From IMG/VR virus record IMGVR_UViG_3300027782_000027, positions 176,760 to 240,759 of that record: DNA of 64,000 nt, one strand, 5' to 3'. The stretch is from a virus. Of this stretch, positions 17,738 to 25,769 are shown one piece after another (within the stretch, counting starts at the first letter, position 1; every line of letters begins with the position of its first letter). Made by a program: the position numbers and the translations under genes. The notes beneath the pieces are model-generated. The model was given only the letters and a program-made list of their open reading frames with translations. It had not been told where the DNA came from and did no database searches.

Positions 17738-18634
17738 ATGGATGAAGATGAAATTTTACTTGAAATTATTAGGGACTTATTTGGTAAAGAGAAACATTAT
17801 TATGCTTCCAAAGGTCAGATTTCAATAAATTGTCCGTATTGTGATGAGGGTAGAAACAAGGGAAACCTTGAAATTAACATCAACGAACACGTATATAAAT
17901 GTTGGTCATGTTCGGATTCAAATGGAACACACGGAGTTTTAGGTAAGTTAATTGATATTTTTGGAACCAAAAACCAAAAGAAAACTTACGACATATTCAA
18001 ACCCGAAGAACATAAGTCAAAACATGTTGAACTAAAAAAGTTAAAACTTCCCAAAGAATTTATTTCAATTAAGGACGCTAACCCCCTTCACATTCCGCAC
18101 AGAGAAGTTTTAAAGTACATTAAGACTCGTGGTATTACTGATGAAATGATTGAAAAGTTTAATATTGGTTTTGCTACCGATGGTGACTACGGAGGGAGGA
18201 TTATTATACCTTCATATGGTATGGACAATGAGATTAACTACTTCATATCAAGGGCTTGGTTTAATACGAAGAATAAGTATAAAAATCCTGAATACCCAAA
18301 GGAGACAATTATATTTAACGAGAAGTTAATTGATTGGAATAAACCAATTTATCTGTGTGAAGGTGCGATTGACGGATTCTTTACACCCAACCCAGTTGTT
18401 CTACTAGGAAAAATATTACACGATTTATTATTTGAAACAATATATACCAAAGCTAAGTCAGATATTATCATATGTTTGGATGCCGATGCTTGGAAAGATG
18501 CTCAAAAACTTTATAACCAATTAAATGGTGGGAAGTTAAGAGGGAGAGTAAAGATTCTAAAACTACCAAAAGACTCTGATATTGCAGATTTGAAAGGTAT
18601 GATAGATGATTATTATTATGAAATGAGTTATTAA
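17738..18634 (+). CDS. DNA primase with CHC2-type zinc finger and TOPRIM domain
   Basis: A DnaG-type primase. From the ATG at 17738 the product has 298 residues; a TTG 36 bases upstream keeps the frame but adds a non-primase leader, so it was not used. Zinc ligands are C32, C35, C55 and C58 (NCPYC and KCWSC). The TOPRIM metal-binding residues are the Glu of IYLCEGAIDG and the Asp pair of IIICLDADAW. It synthesises RNA primers for lagging-strand replication. No helicase domain is fused, so a separate helicase is expected elsewhere. It opens a + strand replication and recombination block, with the nuclease gene starting 4 bases after its stop. Confidence 0.88.
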   Translation: MDEDEILLEIIRDLFGKEKHYYASKGQISINCPYCDEGRNKGNLEININEHVYKCWSCSDSNGTHGVLGKLIDIFGTKNQKKTYDIFKPEEHKSKHVELKKLKLPKEFISIKDANPLHIPHREVLKYIKTRGITDEMIEKFNIGFATDGDYGGRIIIPSYGMDNEINYFISRAWFNTKNKYKNPEYPKETIIFNEKLIDWNKPIYLCEGAIDGFFTPNPVVLLGKILHDLLFETIYTKAKSDIIICLDADAWKDAQKLYNQLNGGKLRGRVKILKLPKDSDIADLKGMIDDYYYEMSY

Positions 18635-18637
18635 AAT

Positions 18638-19492
18638 ATGGATTTATATAAAATAAGAGAAGAAATTATAGAAATAATTTCACAAAAACAAAAAGAACTT
18701 CAATTAACTTTTGAAGAAGAAAGTCATACGTATACAATGGCTGATAAAGATGGTAACTTACGAAGTGATTGGCCCTCAGTATCTAAAATACTAAAATTGT
18801 TTTATCCTGAGTTCCCAACTGATGAAGCGGCTCAAAAGAAATCTAAAGGTGACCCAGTTCTCAAACAACAATTAATTGAAGAATGGGCAGCTGCCGGTGA
18901 TTACTCAACCAATATGGGTAGTAGAGTCCATTACATTTTAGAACAAGCTTCACATAAAATGTTTGGAATAGATAAAGAGATTAGAAAACCTGAATTTGAA
19001 TGTGATATCACCCAAATACTGAAAGGTGATAGTATGGTTACTGCAGGTAAAAAGTTTCTTAAATTAATGGAAGGAAGAGAAACAGTTTTGTTGGATACCG
19101 AAATTGTTTTGGGTTCAAATGAATTACAATACGTGGGGCAACCCGATAAGGTGTGGTTGGTGATAAATAAGAAGAAAGATGGGTTTGGTATTTTAGTTAC
19201 TGACTATAAAACAAACAAACCTAAAAACTTTGAAAGTAACAACTTTACAAAACCTATGTTTAAACCATTCCAAAATCTACCAAATACCGCTCTTGGACAC
19301 TACTATGTTCAACTACCTTTATATGGTAAGTTAATCCTAAAAATGTTGGAAGGAACAAAATACGAAAACATGAAATTATATGGATGTATTGTCGTATTAT
19401 TGCAAGAGGATTCAGAGTTCAAAGAGTTCAGAGTACCACAAGATGTGATAGATACTGTGATGACTATGAATGTAAAGGACTATCTGAATTGA
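18638..19492 (+). CDS. PD-(D/E)XK nuclease, RecB/Cas4-like
   Basis: A 284-residue protein with the RecB-family nuclease layout: a GSRVHYILE helix contributing a His, a substrate acid in YVGQPDKVW, and the D-x-K core in LVTDYKTNKP, followed by a helix containing LGHYYVQLPLYGKLI (QxxxY-like). Family members are DNA exonucleases or single-strand nucleases in recombination and repair. The neighbours are the primase upstream and gp47/gp46 downstream, so a role in recombination-dependent replication or DNA processing is inferred. No Cas4-type iron-sulphur Cys cluster is visible. Confidence 0.8.
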   Translation: MDLYKIREEIIEIISQKQKELQLTFEEESHTYTMADKDGNLRSDWPSVSKILKLFYPEFPTDEAAQKKSKGDPVLKQQLIEEWAAAGDYSTNMGSRVHYILEQASHKMFGIDKEIRKPEFECDITQILKGDSMVTAGKKFLKLMEGRETVLLDTEIVLGSNELQYVGQPDKVWLVINKKKDGFGILVTDYKTNKPKNFESNNFTKPMFKPFQNLPNTALGHYYVQLPLYGKLILKMLEGTKYENMKLYGCIVVLLQEDSEFKEFRVPQDVIDTVMTMNVKDYLN

Positions 19493-19519
19493 CAACAAAC
19501 AAAAAAAATACTATATTTG
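19489..19519 (+). promoter_or_regulatory. Bacteroidetes-type promoter, 4 bases before ATG
   Basis: TTG (19489-19491), a 20-base spacer, then TATATTTG (19512-19519) match the Bacteroidetes consensus TTTG/TTG-N19-TAnnTTTG. The ATG at 19524 follows after only 4 bases, so the transcript would be leaderless or nearly so. Confidence 0.7.
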
Positions 19520-19523
19520 AACT

Positions 19524-19721
19524 ATGATAAAACTAACATTTAACACAACAGACAAAACAGTAAGCGTTGATTTAGGTCAACTTCATTTTGAGGATTACTT
19601 AAACGTATCAACAGTACAAATTAGAGAAGGTTACTACGAAGTAATGATTAAGTCTGATGAGAAATCTAAACCAGTACTTAGAGTACCGATTAGTAATACA
19701 ATAATGTTTATACAAGAATAA
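19524..19721 (+). CDS. Small hypothetical protein (65 aa)
   Basis: Not recognised. A 65-residue soluble protein, strand-rich (KTVSVDLGQLHFEDYLNVST, YEVMIKSDEKSKPVLRVPIS), without Cys, membrane segment or signal. It is the first gene after its own promoter and is followed one base later by the zinc-ribbon gene and then gp47, so it leads the recombination operon. It could be a small regulator or DNA-metabolism accessory; nothing in the sequence decides this. Confidence 0.65.
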   Translation: MIKLTFNTTDKTVSVDLGQLHFEDYLNVSTVQIREGYYEVMIKSDEKSKPVLRVPISNTIMFIQE

Positions 19722-19722
19722 T

Positions 19723-19956
19723 ATGAATTTAGAAAAACCAAAAATTAATTTAAGAGACATGGACTTCATTGTCTGTGACAAATGTGAACATAACGAGTTC
19801 AAAGAAATTACTTACCTAAAACGAGTACCAAAGTTATTAACTGGCTCACCCGATGATACAGTCGTACCTTTCCCAACATACGCTTGTTTGGCTTGTGGTA
19901 ATGTGAATGAAGAATTAAACCCATTTCACACTGAATCTCCGAAATTAGAACTATGA
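19723..19956 (+). CDS. Small zinc-ribbon protein (77 aa)
   Basis: Two CxxC knuckles, CDKC near residue 18 and CLAC near residue 55, about 35 residues apart, form a zinc-ribbon. The product has 77 residues. Small zinc ribbons in phages often bind nucleic acid or RNA polymerase, but no specific family is recognised. It begins one base after the 65-residue gene and its stop overlaps the gp47 start by 4 bases (ATGA), which ties it to the gp47/gp46 recombination pair. A structural or regulatory partner in that operon is the likely role (inference). Confidence 0.7.
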   Translation: MNLEKPKINLRDMDFIVCDKCEHNEFKEITYLKRVPKLLTGSPDDTVVPFPTYACLACGNVNEELNPFHTESPKLEL

Positions 19957-20732
19957 TAAAAAAGTTAGTTCATTTTTCTGATTTACACGTTAGGTTGTTT
20001 AAAGACCACCAACTGTATAAGTCAATTTTAGAAGAAGCGTTTAAACAATGGAAAGATATTGCTCCTGATAGAATTGTGTTTACAGGGGATTTAGTTCACT
20101 CTAAAAACCAAATGACACCTGAACTTGTTGAGTTCATCGCTTGGGTATTGACGGAGTGTTCAAAGATTGCTAAGACGGTATTAATACCTGGTAACCACGA
20201 CTTCCTTGAAAACAATATGGAACGATTGGATGCTCTAACACCTGTGGTTGATTCACTTAAAAATGAAATGGTGGTTTACTACAAGAATAGAGGTGTGTAT
20301 CAGGATGAAAATATTGATTGGTGTGTGTATTCACTTATGGACCATAACATCCCACCTACGATTGAAAAGTCTGATAGAGTTAAGATTGGATTATTTCACG
20401 GACCAGTTCAAGGACTTACCACCAACTTAGGATTTAAGTTTGAAGATGGGTTTGAAACATCAAAGTTTGATGGGTGTGACTTGGTACTATGTGGTGATAT
20501 TCACAAGAGACAAATCTTTGATATACCAAATGGTAAGAAGGCTTATATGATTGGTTCAACCGTTGGACAGAACTATGGTGAAACGGTAACCAAACACGGA
20601 TATGGAATTTATGATGTGGAAAAAGATGAGTATACGACAGTAGATTTATTCAACCCAAAACCTTTCATATCATTTAGAATAAACTCATATGAAGATATTG
20701 AAAATGGAACAGAAAAATTCGTTAACTATTGA
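19953..20732 (+). CDS. gp47/SbcD/Mre11-like recombination nuclease subunit
   Basis: A calcineurin-like phosphoesterase with all metal-binding motifs of the Mre11/SbcD family in order: HFSDLHV, TGDLVH, PGNHDF, LFHGPV and CGDIHKRQ. The product has 259 residues, close to the catalytic core and shorter than T4 gp47 (about 340). It forms a complex with the Rad50-like partner at 21680-24049 that resects DNA ends for recombination-dependent replication and host DNA degradation. Three small genes lie between the two subunits. The start overlaps the zinc-ribbon stop. Confidence 0.88.
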   Translation: MIKKLVHFSDLHVRLFKDHQLYKSILEEAFKQWKDIAPDRIVFTGDLVHSKNQMTPELVEFIAWVLTECSKIAKTVLIPGNHDFLENNMERLDALTPVVDSLKNEMVVYYKNRGVYQDENIDWCVYSLMDHNIPPTIEKSDRVKIGLFHGPVQGLTTNLGFKFEDGFETSKFDGCDLVLCGDIHKRQIFDIPNGKKAYMIGSTVGQNYGETVTKHGYGIYDVEKDEYTTVDLFNPKPFISFRINSYEDIENGTEKFVNY

Positions 20733-21156
20733 GTTAACCAAACAAGACGTTGAAGACTTCAATTCATTCTGTACGATTAATGAAATAACCGACCCTAATG
20801 GTTTTGTTAAATTATGTTTTAGAAAGGGTTATTATATTGAAAAATATGGGTTATTAAATCAGGGTAATCTTCCTGAGGTTATTGACAGAGAATTTGAGAA
20901 GGAAGTTATTGTTGAAGATAACTCAAAAATTGAAGAACTACAAAATGAAATTTACATTCTTAAAGGTAAATTGGAAGATAAAAAGGAAGTAGAATGTGGT
21001 AAACTACAGGAAACCCTTTTTGAACTAAACAGACAATTAAGCGATAAAAATAACACAATAAAAGAATTAACAAGAAAGGTAAATGAGCTTGAAGATATGA
21101 CAAAAACTTCTTATGCTTTCTACCTACAGAATTCAAACTTAAAAAATAGAATATGA
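20704..21156 (+). CDS. Coiled-coil protein between gp47 and gp46 (150 aa)
   Basis: Not assigned to a family. An N-terminal 60-residue part (LTIELTKQDVEDFNSFCTIN then GFVKLCFRKGYYIEKYG) could be a small α/β domain and is followed by a long heptad coiled coil (KIEELQNEIYILKGKLEDKK and on). The ATG at 20704 was chosen; one at 20689 would add five residues. The gene overlaps gp47 by 29 bases and the next gene by 4. Its place between the two subunits of a nuclease-ATPase complex suggests a partner in recombination, but that is context only. Confidence 0.65.
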   Translation: MEQKNSLTIELTKQDVEDFNSFCTINEITDPNGFVKLCFRKGYYIEKYGLLNQGNLPEVIDREFEKEVIVEDNSKIEELQNEIYILKGKLEDKKEVECGKLQETLFELNRQLSDKNNTIKELTRKVNELEDMTKTSYAFYLQNSNLKNRI

Positions 21157-21503
21157 CACAGTTAGTATTATTTATGATTTTAGCCTACGGGTTCTCAACA
21201 ATTATGGTTTACGGAACCATATTTAAAGGGATAAGAGATTTCATCAAAGCTTATGGAAACTCTGATTTAATGTTATCAAACACATTCAACTTTATTTCAG
21301 GTATTATATCCTGTATGATGTGTTGTTCCACTTGGGTAGGTTTCTTTTTGGGAACATTTTTATTCTCACCGACTTATCAGTTCTTCGGAACAAGTCCATA
21401 CATTTCATGGTTCTTTGATGGTTTATTTGCATCAGGGGCAGTATGGGCAATCAACGCTTTCATTGAATGGTTTGAAGTAAACCGACCAGCTAAAATAGAT
21501 TAA
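21153..21503 (+). CDS. Small integral membrane protein (116 aa)
   Basis: Three hydrophobic segments are visible: residues about 3-25, 45-75 (containing SGIISCMMCC and GFFLGTFLF) and 88-105. The C-terminal end is short and charged. The family resembles small phage membrane proteins of unknown function that sit among DNA-metabolism genes. It overlaps the coiled-coil gene by 4 bases (ATGA). It may remodel or anchor replication at the inner membrane, or be an exclusion-type protein; the sequence does not decide. Confidence 0.65.
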   Translation: MTQLVLFMILAYGFSTIMVYGTIFKGIRDFIKAYGNSDLMLSNTFNFISGIISCMMCCSTWVGFFLGTFLFSPTYQFFGTSPYISWFFDGLFASGAVWAINAFIEWFEVNRPAKID

Positions 21504-21522
21504 TTTAAAACCCAAATAATAT

Positions 21523-21705
21523 ATGCCAACGTCAAGATTAAGACCAAACCACAAGCAGAAGGTTGCTGCGTGGAAATTAAAAAACGCTCATGCTGAAAGA
21601 CGCTACCAAAGAACAATGTCAGATTTGTTTGAAAAAATGAAACAAACCGTTTCTGAAAAACCAGAAGGTGAAGAAGCAAATGGACCTGTTCAGCAAGACA
21701 ATTAA
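21523..21705 (+). CDS. Small basic protein (60 aa)
   Basis: Not recognised. A 60-residue protein with a strongly basic N-terminal half (SRLRPNHKQKVAAWKLKNAH) and a helical, Glu-rich tail. Basic helices of this kind often bind nucleic acid. Its end overlaps the beginning of the gp46-like gene by 26 bases in another frame, so translation is probably coupled. Function unknown. Confidence 0.55.
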   Translation: MPTSRLRPNHKQKVAAWKLKNAHAERRYQRTMSDLFEKMKQTVSEKPEGEEANGPVQQDN

Positions 21706-24049
21706 TTTCACAAAAGTTAGAATGATAAAAGATTTAGATTTTTCAAAACTTGAAAATCCTTACGTACAAGTAGTATGGGAAGACACACCCGAAAATTTTA
21801 CACAAGAAAAGTTAAAAAGTGTGAAAGCGTACTTTCAAAAAAAGTATTCAACTACAAGCGTAAATGTTATTACCAAGTTAAAGAAAACAGAAGAGGTACA
21901 AGACAATGTTGATGTAACTATCAACATTATGGACGAGAACTATCAACACGATTTGATTAAGTCCATCCTTCAATCTAAATCTCAAGAAAACCTTTACGAA
22001 GATATACTGAAGATTGACTCGGCGGTGAACAATAAGATGATTGCCGAACAAGACGAGATTGCTTCATTTAAGAAGTGGTATATTAAGAAGATTGAGTTTT
22101 CTAACTTTCTATCTTATGGTGAAAACCAACATATAAACTTCGAAAAGTTGGGTGGGATTACCGTAATTGAATCGGACCCACCTAACTTTGGAGGTAAGAC
22201 TGTGTTGTCGGTGGATTTGTTGATGTTCTTGTTTTTCAATACGACAACAAAAACAAACAAAGCTGAGGAGATATTCAACAGATATTCTGATAAAGATAAA
22301 GTATCTGTTAGAGGGGAGATTGTTATTGATGGTGAAGATTACATTATTGTTCGTGAACTTGAACGTAAGAAATCTAAATCAGGTGAATGGAATGTTAAGA
22401 CAGAGTTAGACTTCTTTAAGAAGTTTCCTGATGGTTCATTGGTTAAATTCACGGGTGAACAACGACGTGAAACTGAAAAGTTTATTAAGACATCCATTGG
22501 AAGTTATGAAGACTTCCTGATGACTATATTGACCACTGGTACTAACCTTGAAGACTTGTTAGATGCAAAACCAACGGCTCGTGGACAAGTTCTATCAAGA
22601 TTTTTAGGTTTAGATTTCCTTAAAAGAAAGGAAGAGACTGGTAAAGAAATCTATTCGGAGTTCTCCAAGTCAATGATTTCAAACATATACAATACTGAAA
22701 CATTGAAGAATGAGAACGAAGAACTATTGGTTAAAAACCAAGAGTTTGATAAGAATATTGTAGAAAGTGAAGTTAAGATTGAAGATGTTAAAGGTAGGAT
22801 TGTTAAAGGACAAGAGTATCGTGATAACCTTTTGAAATCAAAGGTTGTTGTTGATAGAGAAATTTCATTACTTAACCCTGAAAACACAAAGAAAGAAGTT
22901 GAAACCTTTGAATATCAAATCAAACAGAATGTTCAGTTAAGAGATGGTGTTAAGATTGTTGAACCTTCAAAGTTTTATTATGAGAATGAACATGATAAGG
23001 TTAAGGAGGAGTATCAGAAAACCTACAAACAAAAGGTTGAGTTAGATACTAATATATCATCAATTCAAAAGTTAAAAAGTTCGGTAAGTGGTGGTATCAA
23101 GTGTGAACACTGTGGTATTGAACTTATGAACGCAGCAATTACACAATCAAGAATTGCTGAACTTGACGGACTTATCGGGCAAAAAACCAAGATTGAGGGT
23201 TTAATACAAGAATTATCGGACAAAGAACAAGGTTTTGTTAAACTTAAAAAAGACTTTGATGAGTACGAAAGAAACAAACTTGTCTATGAAAAATACCAAG
23301 CAACAATTGAAAACTTTGAGTTAAAGAAAGAAAGTTTGTTAGATAAGTTGAAAAGATATGATGATGTACAAGATGTTATTAAATCTAACGAACAGATTGA
23401 AAGTCAAATCATTAAGGCTAACTTACGATTGGAAGATTTAAAACGAGAGGAACAACTTGTTCAACAGGAAGTTTCAAGTTCACGTTTTAAAATTACCAAC
23501 AATCTTGAAAAGATTAATACTAACAACAACTTAATCATTAAGATTTCTGAGGAACAACAAAAGGAAGTTAAGTATAAAGTTTATTTGGAATTGTTTGGTA
23601 AGAACGGTATATCAAAAAGAATTATGAAGAACATGATGCCTTTGATTAACTCTGAACTTCAACGACTATTACAGGACTCATGTTACTTCAGATTGGAAAT
23701 TCGTATTAGTGAAAAGAATGAGGTTGAATTTTGTATGATAGACAATAATACTCAAATTGAAAAGTTAATGACTTCAGGTTCGGGATATGAGAAGACAATT
23801 GCTTCACTGGCGTTAAGAGCGGTGATGGCTAAAGTATGTTCTTTACCTAAACCAAACATTACGGTATTTGATGAAGTCTTCGGTAAGATATCTAACGACA
23901 ACTTGGAAATGGTTTATGAGTTCTTTATTAAGATTAAAGAATACTTTGAAAACATACTTGTTATTACTCACAACCCTATGATTTCAAACTGGGCCGATAA
24001 CATCATCAAGATTACGAAAACTGACAATATTTCTAAAGTTTCACATTAA
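21680..24049 (+). CDS. gp46/SbcC/Rad50-like ATPase with N-terminal extension
   Basis: An SMC-type ATPase of about 789 residues. The ABC head starts near residue 131 (IKKIEFSNFLSYGENQHINF). The P-loop reads ESDPPNFGGKTVL, keeping GKT but with Pro at the usual first Gly/Ala. Long coiled coils flank a zinc hook (CEHCG). The C-terminal head has the signature region TSGSGYEKTIASLALRA, Walker B ITVFDEVFG, and VITHNP. The first 130 residues are an extra domain not present in T4 gp46 (about 560 residues). GTG at 21668 and ATG at 21722 are alternative starts. With gp47 it processes DNA ends for recombination. Confidence 0.87.
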   Translation: MDLFSKTINFTKVRMIKDLDFSKLENPYVQVVWEDTPENFTQEKLKSVKAYFQKKYSTTSVNVITKLKKTEEVQDNVDVTINIMDENYQHDLIKSILQSKSQENLYEDILKIDSAVNNKMIAEQDEIASFKKWYIKKIEFSNFLSYGENQHINFEKLGGITVIESDPPNFGGKTVLSVDLLMFLFFNTTTKTNKAEEIFNRYSDKDKVSVRGEIVIDGEDYIIVRELERKKSKSGEWNVKTELDFFKKFPDGSLVKFTGEQRRETEKFIKTSIGSYEDFLMTILTTGTNLEDLLDAKPTARGQVLSRFLGLDFLKRKEETGKEIYSEFSKSMISNIYNTETLKNENEELLVKNQEFDKNIVESEVKIEDVKGRIVKGQEYRDNLLKSKVVVDREISLLNPENTKKEVETFEYQIKQNVQLRDGVKIVEPSKFYYENEHDKVKEEYQKTYKQKVELDTNISSIQKLKSSVSGGIKCEHCGIELMNAAITQSRIAELDGLIGQKTKIEGLIQELSDKEQGFVKLKKDFDEYERNKLVYEKYQATIENFELKKESLLDKLKRYDDVQDVIKSNEQIESQIIKANLRLEDLKREEQLVQQEVSSSRFKITNNLEKINTNNNLIIKISEEQQKEVKYKVYLELFGKNGISKRIMKNMMPLINSELQRLLQDSCYFRLEIRISEKNEVEFCMIDNNTQIEKLMTSGSGYEKTIASLALRAVMAKVCSLPKPNITVFDEVFGKISNDNLEMVYEFFIKIKEYFENILVITHNPMISNWADNIIKITKTDNISKVSH

Positions 24050-24050
24050 G

Positions 24051-24081
24051 TTTGGTAAATTAAAAAATTGTATTATCTTTG
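24051..24081 (+). promoter_or_regulatory. Bacteroidetes-type promoter before the sigma-factor operon
   Basis: TTTG (24051-24054), a 19-base spacer and TATCTTTG (24074-24081) are an exact match to the Bacteroidetes consensus. It starts one or two bases after the gp46 stop codon. The ATG at 24089 follows after 7 bases; the sigma factor is the second gene of this unit. Confidence 0.8.
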
Positions 24082-24088
24082 TAAGACT

Positions 24089-24643
24089 ATGATTATGAAT
24101 TATATATTATTTGCATTCGGGGAATATAAAGAAAACCCACAGGCCTTAAACCTTTTAACTGAAACGGTATCACAAATATCAAAAGGTGAGATAAAATTCC
24201 AACATGGAGACAGTGGTGTCATAATAACATTTGGCACGAAGTTGGATTGGGAAGATATAGACGACTATATGAAGAAAAATATTGTTAAATTAACAGCAAT
24301 GTATTTTGTTTTCCCTATTGAATCTGACATGATATATTCTATGGACGAAGATATTAAAAAACATTTGTTTGAAAACACTGACATTTTGACAGAAAATGAA
24401 GAATTAAATCAGACTAGATACGTAAGTGATAATACAGGAGTTCCTGAATTTTTTAGGGGTATCCATATTCACAAGGGTAGTCCTTTTGATGATATTCTTA
24501 AAATCCTTAATGAAGAAGTTATTCAAGATGTACCAGTTATGACACTTAATGATTTATTGGATAAGATAAAAGAAAAAGGTATAGATAGTTTGTCAGAAAT
24601 TCAATTAAAACAATTAGAAATTTACTCAAAACAAATAATATGA
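24089..24643 (+). CDS. Hypothetical protein upstream of sigma factor (184 aa)
   Basis: Not recognised. Start set at 24089 because the promoter -7 element ends at 24081; a TTG at 24068 lies inside the promoter and cannot be used. The N-terminal half is α/β (YILFAFGEYKENPQALNLLT, GVIITFGTKLDWEDIDDYMK), the C-terminal half is charged and helical and ends in LNDLLDKIKEKGIDSLSEIQ. There are no Cys or membrane segments. Its stop overlaps the sigma-factor start (ATGATG), so the two are translationally coupled; a role linked to transcription is possible but unproven. Confidence 0.65.
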   Translation: MIMNYILFAFGEYKENPQALNLLTETVSQISKGEIKFQHGDSGVIITFGTKLDWEDIDDYMKKNIVKLTAMYFVFPIESDMIYSMDEDIKKHLFENTDILTENEELNQTRYVSDNTGVPEFFRGIHIHKGSPFDDILKILNEEVIQDVPVMTLNDLLDKIKEKGIDSLSEIQLKQLEIYSKQII

Positions 24644-25440
24644 TGGAAAAAAACCAAGTTATCCCGATTAATCAAGACGAAGTACAAATCTACCTTAAAG
24701 AACTCAGACGTATTAAGGTAATGACTCCTGAAAGAGAAAGGGAACTGTCGGCTAAGATGCAAACCCCCGAAACGACTGATAGTGAAAAGGCACGTATCTG
24801 TAAAGAATTGTTAGAGGGTAACCTACGATTTGTTATCACTGTTGCTAAACAGTATCAGGGACAAGGTGTTGATTTCAGTGATTTAGTTGCTGAAGGGAAT
24901 ATCGGACTTATGAAGGCGATTAATAGTTTTGATTGGACAAAGAACCTTCGTTTCATATCGTATGCGGTGTGGTGGATTAGACAATCCATTCTACAGTCTT
25001 TGAATGAACACTCAAGAACAATCCGTATCCCTGTTAACGTTATCCAAGACCTATATAAAGAGAAGAAACGTACAGACAAGACGGGTGAAAGAATTGACGA
25101 TAGATTTGCTAATCTCCCATCAACAATTAACCTACAAACTCAGATTAATGAAGATGGTGATACGTTGATTGATTTAATTGTTAATAAGAATAGTGATATG
25201 CCTGATGAGGCATTTAATAATGGTGACCAACTTAAAGACGGATTGTTTGGTATTATGAATATACTAGATGAACGTGAAAGACAGATTATTGAAGACTATT
25301 ATGGTATCTCAGGTACCCCAAGAACACTTGAAGATATTGGTTCAGATTTCAGTTTAACTAAGGAAAGAGTAAGACAAATTAAGGAAAAAGCTCTTCGTAA
25401 GTTACGAAATGAAAGTGTTACCTTGTTCGATTATATGTAA
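24640..25440 (+). CDS. RNA polymerase sigma-70 family factor
   Basis: A 266-residue sigma factor with a primary-sigma layout but no region 1.1. Region 1.2 is near the N-terminus (VQIYLKELRRIKVMTPERER), region 2 contains LRFVITVAKQYQGQGVDFSD, the -10-reading helix FISYAVWWIRQSILQSL, region 3 IRIPVNVIQD, and region 4 LDERERQIIEDYYGI with the helix-turn-helix TLEDIGSDFSLTKERVRQIK. It should direct host RNA polymerase to a phage promoter class. The size and WWIRQ region resemble Bacteroidetes housekeeping sigma. Which of the two motif classes in this window it reads is unknown. A second in-frame ATG is at 24643. Confidence 0.88.
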   Translation: MMEKNQVIPINQDEVQIYLKELRRIKVMTPERERELSAKMQTPETTDSEKARICKELLEGNLRFVITVAKQYQGQGVDFSDLVAEGNIGLMKAINSFDWTKNLRFISYAVWWIRQSILQSLNEHSRTIRIPVNVIQDLYKEKKRTDKTGERIDDRFANLPSTINLQTQINEDGDTLIDLIVNKNSDMPDEAFNNGDQLKDGLFGIMNILDERERQIIEDYYGISGTPRTLEDIGSDFSLTKERVRQIKEKALRKLRNESVTLFDYM

Positions 25441-25490
25441 TCAACTATTTATTGTTATAAATTTAATTTTAAATTAGATAAAAAAACATT

Positions 25491-25769
25491 ATGGAAAAAT
25501 TACAGAAATACTTTATCCCCGCGATTTTGGTAATCGTATTATTATCCTTCTTTAAAGGATGTGGAACCTCAACCCAAGTTAAAACAACTGAAAAACAGGT
25601 TGAGTTATTAACTAAGAAAGTTGACTCTTTAAGTACTATCGTAGTATCTCAGGATAAACTAATTACTATCATTAAAGAAACTCCAAGTTGGAAGACTTTA
25701 GAAATTGAAGAATTGTCGGATAAGAACCATATGCCCATAAACCATTACAAGAATGAGTTGGGACAATGA
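25491..25769 (+). CDS. Single-pass membrane protein with coiled coil (92 aa)
   Basis: An N-terminal membrane segment (YFIPAILVIVLLSFFKGCG, residues about 7-25) is followed by a coiled coil (QVELLTKKVDSLSTIVVSQD) and a polar tail. The FKGCG after the segment is not in a lipobox arrangement at a signal-peptide end with confidence. Topology is like an inner-membrane spanin or a phage membrane-anchored assembly protein. Its stop overlaps the next gene by 4 bases. It heads a membrane and lysis-type block following the sigma-factor gene. Confidence 0.65.
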   Translation: MEKLQKYFIPAILVIVLLSFFKGCGTSTQVKTTEKQVELLTKKVDSLSTIVVSQDKLITIIKETPSWKTLEIEELSDKNHMPINHYKNELGQ

